Below the pieces are notes generated by a model. It did no database searches, was not told where the DNA came from, and worked only from the letters and a program-made list of their open reading frames with translations. Shown here one piece after another: positions 8,833-19,440 of a stretch of 52,974 bases of DNA (position 1 is its first letter; each line of letters starts with the position of its first letter). This DNA is from Methylobacteriaceae bacterium (GTDB taxonomy: Bacteria; Pseudomonadota; Alphaproteobacteria; Rhizobiales; Beijerinckiaceae): positions 1-52,974 of the forward strand of contig JACKJE010000021.1 in the NCBI GenBank assembly GCA_020638135.1, in the 5' to 3' direction. The translations under genes were made by a program, and so were the position numbers.

Positions 8833-9537
8833 CTACGCCCCGAGATCGAACAGCAATATCTCCGATTCCGCCGCCCTGCCGACGATCTCCAGCGACTGTT
8901 CGTCCTTCACGGCGAGCCCGTCGCCCTCGGCGAGCGTGACGTCGCCGACCGCAACCGCGCCGCGCGCGACATGCAGCCAGACGCCGCGGCCGGGCGCGAG
9001 ATCATGCGCGACTCGCGCGTCCTTGCCGAGCAGCGCCGCATAGAGCGCCGCGTCGCTGCGGATCGTCACCGATCCCTCGCGGCCGTCCGGCGAGGCGACG
9101 AGGCGCAGCCGGTCGCGCTTGGACGCCGCGTCGAAATTCTTCTGCTCGTAGCCCGGCGTCAGGCCGCGCCGTTCGGGCAGCAGCCAGATCTGCAGGAAAT
9201 GCACGGGCTCCGTCTTCGAGGCGTTGAATTCGCTATGCGCGATGCCCGTGCCGGCGGACATGCGCTGCACGTCGCCCGGCCGGATGGTCGAGCCCGTGCC
9301 GATCGAATCCTTGTGCGCCAGAGCGCCTTCGAGCACGTAGCTGACGATCTCCATGTCGCGGTGCGGATGGGTCGGAAATCCGCCGCCCGCCGCGACGCGG
9401 TCGTCGTTGATCACGCGCAGCGGGCCGAAGCCCATGTGCGCGGGGTCATAATATTCGCCGAAGGAAAAGGTGTGGCGGCTGTCGAGCCAGCCGAAATTGG
9501 CGCGGCCGCGCTCGGCGGCCCTGCGAATGGTCTGCAT
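8833..9537 (-). CDS. Pirin family protein (YhaK/YhhW-like)
   Basis: A 234-residue bicupin of the pirin family. The metal site is typical: THPHRDMEIV near residues 55-64 supplies two histidines, and the following HSEFNAS segment supplies the third histidine and glutamate. The opening FGWLDSRHTFSFGEYYDP block is diagnostic of pirins. Bacterial members can show quercetin 2,3-dioxygenase activity; the physiological role is usually unknown. The gene stands alone on the minus strand, divergent from nothing coding, with the MBL hydrolase stop upstream at 9642. Confidence 0.92.
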   Translation of the reverse strand: MQTIRRAAERGRANFGWLDSRHTFSFGEYYDPAHMGFGPLRVINDDRVAAGGGFPTHPHRDMEIVSYVLEGALAHKDSIGTGSTIRPGDVQRMSAGTGIAHSEFNASKTEPVHFLQIWLLPERRGLTPGYEQKNFDAASKRDRLRLVASPDGREGSVTIRSDAALYAALLGKDARVAHDLAPGRGVWLHVARGAVAVGDVTLAEGDGLAVKDEQSLEIVGRAAESEILLFDLGA

Positions 9538-9641
9538 GTCGGATACTCCGATCTGTCGTGAGCATCAGATAGTTATGCCGCGACGCAAGCGCACGGGTTT
9601 TGCGATTGCATCGACGCAATGGGGCTCTGGCGCCTTTCGGC

Positions 9642-10517
9642 TCATTCCTCGAAGGCGAAGAAAAATCCGTCGCCCTTGCGCCTGACGCGGCCTGCATGCG
9701 GCGCGCCGAAATGGGCGGGCAGCATCAGCGCATTGCAGTCGGCGCACTGGCCCAGAACCTTTTCGCGTGTATCGGCGGATTGCACGGGGTCCGTGCAGAA
9801 ACGGCTCGACCAGCGCGGGCGATAGACCTGGATCGGGTGGTGCATCACGTCGCCGGTGAACAGCCCCTCCTGCCCGCCATCCGTGAGCCGGATCGCTATG
9901 GCGCCGGGCGTATGGCCGGGGGTGAGCTGGATCGCCAGATTGTCGCCGAGCCGGTCGCCGTCGGCGACGAGATGATCCTGCCCAGAAGCGATCACCGGAT
10001 GAACCGAATCCTCGAAGATCGCGCGCGCTTCCTCGTCCAGCGCGGGGTTCCTGGCCGGATCCCAATAGTCGCGGTCGATCTGCGAGAAGACGTATTTCGC
10101 GTTCGGGAAGGTCGGGACCCAGCGCCCGTTTTCAAGCTTCGTGTTCCAGCCGACATGGTCGATGTGCAGATGCGTGCACATCACGAAATCGACCTCGGCC
10201 GGATCGACGCCCACCGCCTTCAGCCGCTCGAGATAGGGCGTGTCCTTCATGTGGAACAGCGGCGAATGCGGCCGCTGCTTGTGATTGCCGGCGCAGGTGT
10301 CGACCAGGATCGTGTGGTGCTTGGTGCGGATCACCCAGGAATGCAGCGACGTGATGAAGCGGTCGGTGCGCGCGTGATAATGGCGCGGCAGCAGCCAGTC
10401 GCCGTGCTCCTCAAGGATTTTCGGGTCCCAGTCCGGCAGCAGCATGGACGGCGGAAAGGCCGGCCCATGCGCCTCCTCGACCCTGTCGATCGTCGTTTCT
10501 CCGATCTTGAAAACCAT
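9642..10517 (-). CDS. MBL-fold metallo-hydrolase
   Basis: A 291-residue metallo-beta-lactamase-fold hydrolase. The zinc motif THLHIDHVGW is at residues 115-124, with later metal ligands in the AIQLTPGHTPG and FTGDVMHHP segments. The overall pattern is that of AHL-lactonase/organophosphate-hydrolase-like proteins, but quorum-quenching activity cannot be assumed; many relatives act on unknown lactones or esters. There is no signal peptide. It is upstream of pirin on the same strand. Confidence 0.85.
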   Translation of the reverse strand: MVFKIGETTIDRVEEAHGPAFPPSMLLPDWDPKILEEHGDWLLPRHYHARTDRFITSLHSWVIRTKHHTILVDTCAGNHKQRPHSPLFHMKDTPYLERLKAVGVDPAEVDFVMCTHLHIDHVGWNTKLENGRWVPTFPNAKYVFSQIDRDYWDPARNPALDEEARAIFEDSVHPVIASGQDHLVADGDRLGDNLAIQLTPGHTPGAIAIRLTDGGQEGLFTGDVMHHPIQVYRPRWSSRFCTDPVQSADTREKVLGQCADCNALMLPAHFGAPHAGRVRRKGDGFFFAFEE

Positions 10518-10657
10518 GCGCGCGCTTCCTCCCGTTCATTGACACACCGGACCTTCAGGCCCCGCAACCCGTCGTCGACGACAGGGCGTCGCAAGCCTGC
10601 GACAATCGCCGTCGCCCGCGATTCGGACGTTTCGCCGCGCGGGCCAGAGGCCGTTCG

Positions 10658-10957
10658 ATGCTCAGCCCGACGCTCAAGACCTTCGCCATGCTGCTCGCCG
10701 CGTTGGCGCTCCTGGCGCTTCCGGCGGCGATCTGGCCGGCCTATCTGGAATCGCCGATCGGCCTGCTGCTTGCTGCGCCCTATTTCCTCCTGCTGATCCT
10801 CAGCGGCCTCGGTTTTCCCGGGCTTCTGCAAAACAACGGTTTGTGCGGCTGGGGATGGTGCGCGCCCTCGCCGCTCGGCTATTTCGTGATGTTAGCGGCG
10901 ATCCTTGCCGCGCTCTACGGTTGCGCGGCGCTCATTTCGCGAATGCGCGGCAGCTAG
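10658..10957 (+). CDS. Small membrane protein, unknown function
   Basis: A 99-residue, strongly hydrophobic protein with three likely membrane segments (TFAMLLAALALLALPAAI, LLLAAPYFLLLILSGLGF, LGYFVMLAAILAALYGCAALI). The loop between the second and third contains NNGLCGWGWCAPSPLG with two cysteines. I recognise no characterised family. The start is the first ATG, after a GGCCAGAGG-type stretch. A short palindrome (GGCGAT-6-ATCGCC, 10957-10974) separates it from ppc. Confidence 0.62.
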   Translation: MLSPTLKTFAMLLAALALLALPAAIWPAYLESPIGLLLAAPYFLLLILSGLGFPGLLQNNGLCGWGWCAPSPLGYFVMLAAILAALYGCAALISRMRGS

Positions 10958-10975
10958 GCGATACATGCATCGCCT

Positions 10976-13750
10976 ATGGCGCAATCGCCGATAGTGCGCC
11001 AAACTCGCATGATGCAGCGCAGCAACTCGCATACCGCCATCGACGATATCCGCCTGCTCGGCCAGCTTCTCGGCGACACCGTTCGTGAGCAGGCAGGCGC
11101 AGCCGCGTTCGACGCGGTGGAATCCATCCGCCGCTATTCCGTCGCCTTTGAGCGCACGGCCGACGATGAGACCGGCCGCGACCTCGACGCGCTGATCTCC
11201 AGCCTCGGCTCCGGCGCGGCGCTCACCGTCATCCGTGCTTTCGGTTATTTCTCGCTGCTCGCCAATATTGCCGAAGACCGCCAGCATCTGCGCCGGCGCG
11301 GCGTGCACCAGGCCGAGGGCTCGTTGCAGGACGGCTCTCTGGCGCGCGCCTTCATGCGGCTCGGCGAGGCGCGCATCGGCGCGGACAAGGTCGCCGCCGC
11401 GCTGGCGAATTTCTATGTCTCGCCGGTGCTGACGGCTCATCCGACCGAAGTCCAGCGCAAGAGCACGCTCGACGCCGAGCGCGCCGTCGCCGCGCTGATC
11501 GCCGAGCGCGACCAGCTCAAATCGTCGCGCGAGCGCGCCGAGAATGAAGCGCAATTGCGCGCGCGGATCGCCCAGCTCTGGCAGACCCGCGTACTGCGCA
11601 CGCGGCGACTGACTGTGCGGGACGAAATCGAGAACGTGCTGACCTATTACCGCTCGACCTTTCTGCATGAAATTCCGCGTCTGTATGGGGAACTCGAACG
11701 GCTGCTTGGCCGGCCCGCGCCAACCTTCTTCCGTATGGGCAACTGGATCGGCGGCGACCGCGACGGCAATCCCAATGTCGACGCCGGCACGCTCGATTTC
11801 GCCGTGCGCGAACATGCCGAGACCGTGCTGCGGCACTATCTCGTTCAGGCGCACGAACTCGGCGCAGAACTCTCCATGTCGCTGGAGCTCGTCGAGGTCA
11901 CGCCGGAGTTGCAGGCGCTCGCCGACCGTTCGCACGACGACAGCGAGCATCGCGCAGACGAGCCGTATCGGCGCGCTCTGTCGGGCGTCTATGCGCGACT
12001 TGCCGGCGCACTGCGCGCGCTGACCGGCCGCGAGGCGCTGCGCCATGCTCTGGCGCCGGCTGAGCCCTACGGGTCGCCTGCGGAATTGCTCGCAGATCTG
12101 CGCATCATTCGCGCCTCGCTCGAAGCAAACCACGGCGCGGCGCTTGTGCCGGGGCGTCTCGCCCTGTTCATTCGCGCCGTCGAGGTCTTCGGTTTCCACA
12201 TGGCGACGACCGACCTGCGCCAATCCTCCGACAAGCACGAGGCGACCGTCGCCGAATTGCTGGCGGTGGCGCGGATCGAGACGAACTACGGCAATCTGGA
12301 CGAATCCGCGCGGCGGCGCGTCCTGATGGAGCAGCTGCGCGATCCCCGATCCCTGCGCATCCACGGCCGCGTCTACAGCGGCGAGGCGGAAAAGGAATTC
12401 GCGATCTTCGACCGGGCGCGCGAACTCAGGGCGCTGTTCGGCCCGGATACGATCCGCCATTACATAATCAGCCATACCGAAAGCGTCAGCGATCTGCTCG
12501 AAGTCCTGCTGCTGCTCAAGGAATTCGGCATGATGGCCGGCACGCTCGCCGAGGCCGACCGGGCCGACGCCCGCGTCGATCTCGTCATCTCGCCGCTGTT
12601 CGAGACGATCGAGGACTTGCGCGGCGCGCAGGCGATCATGCGCGACTTCTACGCGCTGCCCGGCGTCGCCGATCTCCTGCGCAATTCCGGCGGCGTGCAG
12701 GATGTCATGCTCGGCTATTCCGACAGCAACAAGGACGGCGGCTATTTCACGTCGAACTGGGAGCTCTATCGCGCCTCGACTGCGCTTGCGAAAATGTTCG
12801 CCGAAAAACAAGACGTGCGCCTGCGTCTCTTCCACGGCCGCGGCGGCACGGTCGGGCGCGGCGGCGGCCCGGCCTATCAGGCGATCCTCGCCCAGCCGCC
12901 GGGCACGGTGAACGGCCAGATCCGCCTGACCGAACAGGGCGAGGTCATCAACGCCAAATACGCCAATCACGACATCGGCCGCCGCAATCTCGAAACCCTC
13001 ATGGCCGCCGCTCTGGAGGCGACCCTTTGCGCCGATTCGAAACCGCCGCCGGACGAATTTCTGGCCGCCGCCGACGCCCTGTCGACGGCGAGCATGGCCG
13101 CCTATCGCAAGCTCGTCTACGAGACGCCGGGCTTCGTCGACTATTTCTTTTCCGCCACGCCAATTGCGGAAATCGCCGAACTGAACATCGGCTCGCGCCC
13201 GGCCTCTCGCAAGGCGACGCGCCGGATCGAGGACTTGCGCGCCATTCCCTGGAGCTTCTCCTGGGGCCAGAGCCGCGTCGCGCTACCGGGCTGGTTCGGG
13301 TTCGGCGCGGCGGTCGAGGCGTTTCTCGCGGAAGACAGGCCGGCGCGGATCGGACTGCTGCGCCGCATGAACGAGGAATGGCCGTTCTTTCGGGCGATCC
13401 TGTCCAATCTCGACATGGTCATGGCCAAGACAGACATGGGCGTGGCCCGCCGCTACGCCGGCCTCGTGCCGGATCGTGAACTCGCCGCGCGCATCTTCGC
13501 GGAAATCGAGGCCGAGTGGCGGCGTGCGGGGGACGCTCTGGCGGCGATCACCGGCGCGAACGAGCGCCTTGCCGACAATCCCGCGCTCGCCCGCTCCATC
13601 GCCCACCGCTTCCCCTACATTGCGCCGCTCAACCACCTGCAGGTCGAACTGCTGCGCCGCTGGCGCTCGGGGCGCGGCGACGAGGCGGCGCAGCGAGGAA
13701 TTCTGGTGTCGATCAACGGGATTGCGGCGGGGATACGGAATACGGGTTAG
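10976..13750 (+). CDS. ppc: Phosphoenolpyruvate carboxylase
   Basis: A 924-residue enzyme that carboxylates PEP with bicarbonate to oxaloacetate, the main anaplerotic reaction and a key step in serine-cycle methylotrophs. All signature blocks are present: TAHPTEVQRKS with the catalytic histidine at 155, RMGNWIGGDRDGNP, GYSDSNKDGGYFTSNWELY, FHGRGGTVGRGGGP with a histidine at 620, and RLTEQGEVI. The C-terminus ends in NTG as usual. Start choice is uncertain: ATG 10976 or an ATG pair at 11009, neither with a strong ribosome site. The gene is monocistronic, converging with a dienelactone hydrolase. Confidence 0.95.
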   Translation: MAQSPIVRQTRMMQRSNSHTAIDDIRLLGQLLGDTVREQAGAAAFDAVESIRRYSVAFERTADDETGRDLDALISSLGSGAALTVIRAFGYFSLLANIAEDRQHLRRRGVHQAEGSLQDGSLARAFMRLGEARIGADKVAAALANFYVSPVLTAHPTEVQRKSTLDAERAVAALIAERDQLKSSRERAENEAQLRARIAQLWQTRVLRTRRLTVRDEIENVLTYYRSTFLHEIPRLYGELERLLGRPAPTFFRMGNWIGGDRDGNPNVDAGTLDFAVREHAETVLRHYLVQAHELGAELSMSLELVEVTPELQALADRSHDDSEHRADEPYRRALSGVYARLAGALRALTGREALRHALAPAEPYGSPAELLADLRIIRASLEANHGAALVPGRLALFIRAVEVFGFHMATTDLRQSSDKHEATVAELLAVARIETNYGNLDESARRRVLMEQLRDPRSLRIHGRVYSGEAEKEFAIFDRARELRALFGPDTIRHYIISHTESVSDLLEVLLLLKEFGMMAGTLAEADRADARVDLVISPLFETIEDLRGAQAIMRDFYALPGVADLLRNSGGVQDVMLGYSDSNKDGGYFTSNWELYRASTALAKMFAEKQDVRLRLFHGRGGTVGRGGGPAYQAILAQPPGTVNGQIRLTEQGEVINAKYANHDIGRRNLETLMAAALEATLCADSKPPPDEFLAAADALSTASMAAYRKLVYETPGFVDYFFSATPIAEIAELNIGSRPASRKATRRIEDLRAIPWSFSWGQSRVALPGWFGFGAAVEAFLAEDRPARIGLLRRMNEEWPFFRAILSNLDMVMAKTDMGVARRYAGLVPDRELAARIFAEIEAEWRRAGDALAAITGANERLADNPALARSIAHRFPYIAPLNHLQVELLRRWRSGRGDEAAQRGILVSINGIAAGIRNTG

Positions 13751-13771
13751 GCCCGCGCCGCACCGGCGGCC

Positions 13772-14446
13772 TCACCCCAGCTGCGTCTTGAAGAACGCGA
13801 TCACCCGCGCCCAGGCTTCCTCCGCCGCCTTGGCCTGATGCACGTCGGGCCGGGCCTCGTTCATGAATCCGTGATGGGCGTCGTAGGAGAAGAATTCATG
13901 CGGCTTGCCGGCCTTGGCCAGCCCGGCCGCGAAATCCTTGACCGCGCCGGGCGTGCACCAGTCGTCCTGCAGCGCGAAATGGCCCTGCAGCGGGATCTTG
14001 ACCGCGTCCGGACCGGCCGCGGCGGCCGGCGGCAGGCCGTAGAACGGGGCGCCGGCGGTGTATTCCGGCACGCGGGCAGCGGCCAGAATGGTCATGGCCC
14101 CGCCCATGCAGAAGCCGGTGACGCCGACCTTGCCTGCGCCGTCCGCGAGCAGTTTTTGCGCCGCGCCGCGAACGATCTGGTCGGTGGCGTCGAGAAAATT
14201 CAGCGAGGTCATCTCGGCGTTGGCGGCGGCGGAATCGTGGTAGGGCACGACCCGGCCGGCGTAGAGATCGGGGGCGAGCGCGCTGAAACCGGCGGCCGCG
14301 AACCGGTCGACAATGCCCTTGATCTGCTCGTTGAGGCCCCACCATTCCTGGATGACGACGAGCCCGGGCGCCCCGGCCCCGGCCTTGGCCAGATAGCCGG
14401 CGGCCTCCTTGCCGTCCGGCCGCTTGAAAGTAGTGCGTTCGCCCAT
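13772..14446 (-). CDS. Dienelactone hydrolase family protein
   Basis: A 224-residue alpha/beta hydrolase. The nucleophile is cysteine 113 in GFCMGG, as in carboxymethylenebutenolidase, with the conserved QEWWGLN segment at 33-39 and the late histidine in YDAHHGFMNE. It probably hydrolyses a lactone or ester such as dienelactone; no other aromatic-ring pathway gene is adjacent. It is divergent from dnaK with a 302-base gap that carries the dnaK heat-shock promoter. Confidence 0.9.
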   Translation of the reverse strand: MGERTTFKRPDGKEAAGYLAKAGAGAPGLVVIQEWWGLNEQIKGIVDRFAAAGFSALAPDLYAGRVVPYHDSAAANAEMTSLNFLDATDQIVRGAAQKLLADGAGKVGVTGFCMGGAMTILAAARVPEYTAGAPFYGLPPAAAAGPDAVKIPLQGHFALQDDWCTPGAVKDFAAGLAKAGKPHEFFSYDAHHGFMNEARPDVHQAKAAEEAWARVIAFFKTQLG

Positions 14447-14748
14447 GGTCGTTTCCCTCGCTTGCCGGACATTGATCGGCGGCGATCATTGCCGGTTTCG
14501 GGCTGGTTAGAAAGCCCGTCTGCGGCCTCGCCCGCCCAGTCGGCGCTTGATCCGCCCGTCAGACCCGCTTGCATCGAAAAATCTCGCCGCCTATATGCGG
14601 GCTCAGCCCTTGCGGCGGGCCGCGCCGCACACAATCTCATGGCCGTCAGATAGGGGACCGGACGGGGCGGGCCGCGCAAGCGGGTCGCAGCGTCCTCCAG
14701 ACCGGATCGCTTCGGGGTCCGGCGGTCTCGCCGCAGAAAGGAATAGTC
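14447..14748. other. Intergenic region upstream of dnaK
   Basis: This 302-base stretch has no convincing gene. It holds the sigma-32-type promoter described separately at 14568-14599, and about 150 bases of presumed dnaK 5' leader. The dienelactone hydrolase promoter should lie near its left end, but I see no clear motif for it. Confidence 0.6.
14568..14599 (+). promoter_or_regulatory. RpoH (sigma-32) heat-shock promoter of dnaK
   Basis: CTTG at 14568-14571 is followed after 18 bases by CCTATATGCG at 14590-14599. This matches the alphaproteobacterial heat-shock consensus CTTG-(17/18)-CYTATNTNNG at every specified position. It lies about 150 bases before the dnaK ATG, a usual distance. It predicts heat induction of dnaK and probably dnaJ. 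Confidence 0.82.
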
Positions 14749-16668
<1,920 letters not shown>

Positions 16669-16722
16669 TAGAACGCGGGACGCCTGCGCCAGCGGCGCCT
16701 TTTCATCTCAGGGGACATCGGA

Positions 16723-17315
16723 ATGAAATTCGCGTCGAAAGCAGCGCTTTGGCCCTCGCGGCGCGCCTTTGCGTTCGCCGGCCTGGCTCAGGCGCAAACG
16801 AAAGCGGCGGTGACGCCGGACCAGCCTGCCGCCGGCCTCGATTCCTGATCGATTGCGCCAAGGCCGCCCCCAAGGGCGCGGTCACGACCCTGCCGGCCGA
16901 ACTCGCGACCTGGGCGACCGTGTACTGCACGAAGAACGGCCAGATATTCAACGCCAACGAAAAATATTTCGGGGCTTTTCCGGATAGCGGCGCGCGCGCC
17001 ACCTTCGGCGCGGCCGAGATGGACAACAAGACCGGGGCGGATCGCGAGAAGGCCTATTTCAAGGCGGTCACCTACAATCGGATGGCGGACGCCGACTATC
17101 AGGCGCTGCTGAAGGCCGACCCGATTTCCGAGAAGATCCTCAAGGGCAAGAAGCTCTACCGGCTCGATCTTGTCTCCAGCGGCGACAATGTCCTGTCGTT
17201 CCTCGTGATCGAGCCGCTCGCCGAGCCGTTCTGGGTCTTCCCGCTGACCGACAAGGGCCTCGGCTCTCCGGCCTTCTTCGTGGTGAGCGTCGCCTCGATC
17301 AACCGGTCGCGGTGA
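16723..17315 (+). pseudogene. Exported protein of unknown function, frame disrupted
   Basis: An ATG at 16723 opens a signal-peptide-like stretch (MKFASKAAL... FAFAGLAQAQT) that stops early at about 16848. A different frame carries a well-formed protein from FLIDCAKAAPKGAV to VASINRSR and the TGA at 17315. Joining the two needs at least one indel near 16845 and probably two compensating ones inside the signal peptide. The mature domain (about 150 residues, with the cysteines of DCAK and YCTKNG) matches no family I can name. It sits between dnaK and dnaJ, with the stop 1 base before the dnaJ ATG, suggesting one transcript. The breaks look like the errors seen in dnaK. Confidence 0.65.
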
Positions 17316-17316
17316 A

Positions 17317-18456
17317 ATGTCGAAGCGCGACTTCTACGAAATCCTGGGCGTTCAGCGCACCGTCACGGAGGTCGAGCTGAAATCGGCCTTCCGCAAGGCG
17401 GCGATGCAGTGCCATCCGGACCGCAATCCCGGCGACAAGGCGGCCGAGGCCCGGTTCAAGGAAGTCAACGAGGCCTATCAGATCCTCTCCGACGGCCAGA
17501 AGCGCGCGGCTTACGACCGCTTCGGCCACGCCGCCTTCGAGCAGGGCGGCGGCGGCTTCGGCGGTTTCGGCATGGGCGAGGGCTTCGCCTCGTCCATGGC
17601 CGACATTTTCGACGACCTGTTCGGCGACGTCATGGGCCGCCGCGGCCAGCGCGCCGGCGGCCGCGAGCGTGGTTCGGACCTGCGCTACAACCTCGAGATC
17701 ACGCTGGAAGAGGCTTTTTCCGGCAAGACGGCGCAGCTCAAGGTGCCGACCTCGGTCACCTGCGAGGCCTGCGCCGGCTCCGGCGCCAAGGCCGGCTCCA
17801 AGCCCAAGGCCTGCGCGACCTGTGGCGGCCATGGCCGCGTGCGCGCCCAGCAGGGCTTTTTCGCTATCGAGCGCACCTGTCCGGCCTGCCACGGCCGCGG
17901 CGAACGCATCGACGATCCCTGCGCGAGCTGCGCGGGCGCGGGCCGCGTGACCAAGGAGCGCAACCTGTCGGTCAACATTCCGCAGGGCGTCGAGGATGGC
18001 ACGCGCATTCGGCTCGCTGGCGAGGGCGAGGCGGGCCTGCGCGGCGGCCCCTCGGGCGACCTCTACATCTTCCTGTCGATCAAGCCGCACGCCATGTTCC
18101 ACCGCGACGGCGCCGACCTCTATTGCCGCGTGCCGATCTCCATGGTGCAGGCGACGCTCGGCGGCGATTTCGAGATCGGCACGCTCGACGGCGCGCAATC
18201 CAAAGTCAAAGTGCCCGAGGGCACCCAGACCGGCCGGCAGTTCAAGATCCGCGGCAAGGGCATGCCCGTCCTGCGTTCCCGCGATTTCGGCGACCTCTAC
18301 GTGCAGGCGGTCGTCGAGACCCCGCAGAACCTCACCCGCCGCCAGCGCGAGCTTCTGGCGGAATTCGACAAGGAATCCTCGCACAAGACCCAGCCGGAAT
18401 CCGCCGGTTTCTTCGCGAAGATGAAGGACTTTCTGGACAATATAGGCGGCCAGTAG
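17317..18456 (+). CDS. dnaJ: Molecular chaperone DnaJ (Hsp40)
   Basis: A 379-residue type I DnaJ, intact. It stimulates DnaK ATPase and delivers unfolded clients. The J domain has HPD at residues 33-35, followed by a Gly/Phe linker (GGGGFGGFGMGEG). The zinc-binding region has four CxxCxGxG repeats (CEACAGSG, CATCGGHG, CPACHGRG, CASCAGAG), and two beta-barrel client-binding domains follow. It starts one base after the preceding stop and should share the dnaK heat-shock transcript. It is notable as an unbroken gene between several frameshifted ones. Confidence 0.96.
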   Translation: MSKRDFYEILGVQRTVTEVELKSAFRKAAMQCHPDRNPGDKAAEARFKEVNEAYQILSDGQKRAAYDRFGHAAFEQGGGGFGGFGMGEGFASSMADIFDDLFGDVMGRRGQRAGGRERGSDLRYNLEITLEEAFSGKTAQLKVPTSVTCEACAGSGAKAGSKPKACATCGGHGRVRAQQGFFAIERTCPACHGRGERIDDPCASCAGAGRVTKERNLSVNIPQGVEDGTRIRLAGEGEAGLRGGPSGDLYIFLSIKPHAMFHRDGADLYCRVPISMVQATLGGDFEIGTLDGAQSKVKVPEGTQTGRQFKIRGKGMPVLRSRDFGDLYVQAVVETPQNLTRRQRELLAEFDKESSHKTQPESAGFFAKMKDFLDNIGGQ

Positions 18457-18533
18457 GCGAGGCCGCTTTGTGACGCTTTCTTGACGCCGCCCGCAGCTTG
18501 CGCAAACTTGGGTATGAGGAGCCCGTTCCAGTC

Positions 18534-19370
18534 TTGAGCGTCAACCCCCTGCGCACGAACGCGCGCCGCGCCGCGCCGAACCGCATGAAGCTCGAGGAGC
18601 GCTTCGCGGACGAGGCGCGCTTCATCAAATCATGGTTCGATTCCCCGCTCACCACTGGCGCCGTGACGCCGTCGGGCCGCTTCCTTGCCCGCGCCATGGC
18701 GCGGTGCGTCGATCCACATGCCGACGGGCTGATCGTCGAACTCGGACCGGGCACGGGCCCCGTCACCGAAGCGCTGGTCGCGCGCGGCGTGCCGGTCGAA
18801 AAACTGGTGCTGGTCGAATACGACGCCTCCTTCTGCAAGCTGCTCGAGCGCCGCTTTCCCGGCGCGCATGTGCTGCGCGGCGACGCCTATCGTCTGAGCG
18901 ATACGCTGAAGCATCTCAACGGCGCGGCCGTCTCCACCATCGTCTCCAGCCTGCCTCTGCTGAACCGGCCGGAACGTGAGCGCTTGCAGCTGCTCGACGA
19001 GGCCTTCGCGCTGATGGGGCCGGAAGGCGCCTTCATCCAGTTCACCTACGGCCTCGTCTCGCCCATGCCGCTGAAGACGAACGGCCGCGCCACCGCCGAC
19101 TATCGCGGCGAAGTATCGAACCCGGTCTGGCTGAACCTGCCGCCGGCGCGCGTCTGGCGCTACACCAGCGCCGAGTCGCGCGCAAGGGCATCCAGACGCG
19201 TCACTCATCTGCGCCGCCACAACGAACTCGCGCCGGCCTTCGCGGGCCTTCCGCCAGAAGCAGGTCGCGCCGGCTCTGGCCTTCCTGCGCAAGATCGCCG
19301 ACGGTGGGCGCGACGGACCGGCGCTGAGGACCGCGAGCCTTCGGGCTCGCATCCATTCCAGCGAGCCTGA
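18534..19370 (+). CDS. pmtA: SAM-dependent methyltransferase, phospholipid N-methyltransferase-like
   Basis: A Rossmann-fold methyltransferase with the SAM loop VELGPGTGPVTEAL. It matches bacterial PmtA from an N-terminal RFADEARFIKSWF block through FIQFTYGLVSPMPL to NPVWLNLPPARVWRY. PmtA converts phosphatidylethanolamine to phosphatidylcholine, a common alphaproteobacterial lipid; rRNA dimethyltransferase-like proteins share the fold. Homology ends near 19165; the last 65 or so residues are arginine/alanine-rich and unlike PmtA, so a frameshift near the end is likely and the true stop is uncertain. Starts are TTG 18534 or ATG 18585. It follows dnaJ by about 80 bases. Confidence 0.7.
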   Translation: MSVNPLRTNARRAAPNRMKLEERFADEARFIKSWFDSPLTTGAVTPSGRFLARAMARCVDPHADGLIVELGPGTGPVTEALVARGVPVEKLVLVEYDASFCKLLERRFPGAHVLRGDAYRLSDTLKHLNGAAVSTIVSSLPLLNRPERERLQLLDEAFALMGPEGAFIQFTYGLVSPMPLKTNGRATADYRGEVSNPVWLNLPPARVWRYTSAESRARASRRVTHLRRHNELAPAFAGLPPEAGRAGSGLPAQDRRRWARRTGAEDREPSGSHPFQRA

Positions 19371-19383
19371 AGGCTCGCGGTCC
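19328..19383. repeat. Inverted repeat before pyrF
   Basis: Two 23-base arms (19328-19350 and 19361-19383) are complementary with one mismatch around a 10-base loop. Each arm is itself a small hairpin (GCGAGCCTTCGGGCTCGC type). It lies between the methyltransferase and pyrF. Its GGACCGC...GCGGTCC ends echo the element at 8777-8823, so both may belong to one repeat family. Confidence 0.8.
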
Positions 19384-19440
19384 GATCTTGCCAATCCCTG
19401 ATCGATCTGCGATCTCCGGCCGCCAACCGGAGCCCGCCGC

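Noticed and set aside
10957..10974. GGCGAT-ACATGC-ATCGCC palindrome as an operator of ppc
   Set aside because: It overlaps the ribosome-site region of ppc and is short; without conservation data it is not reported as a regulatory site.
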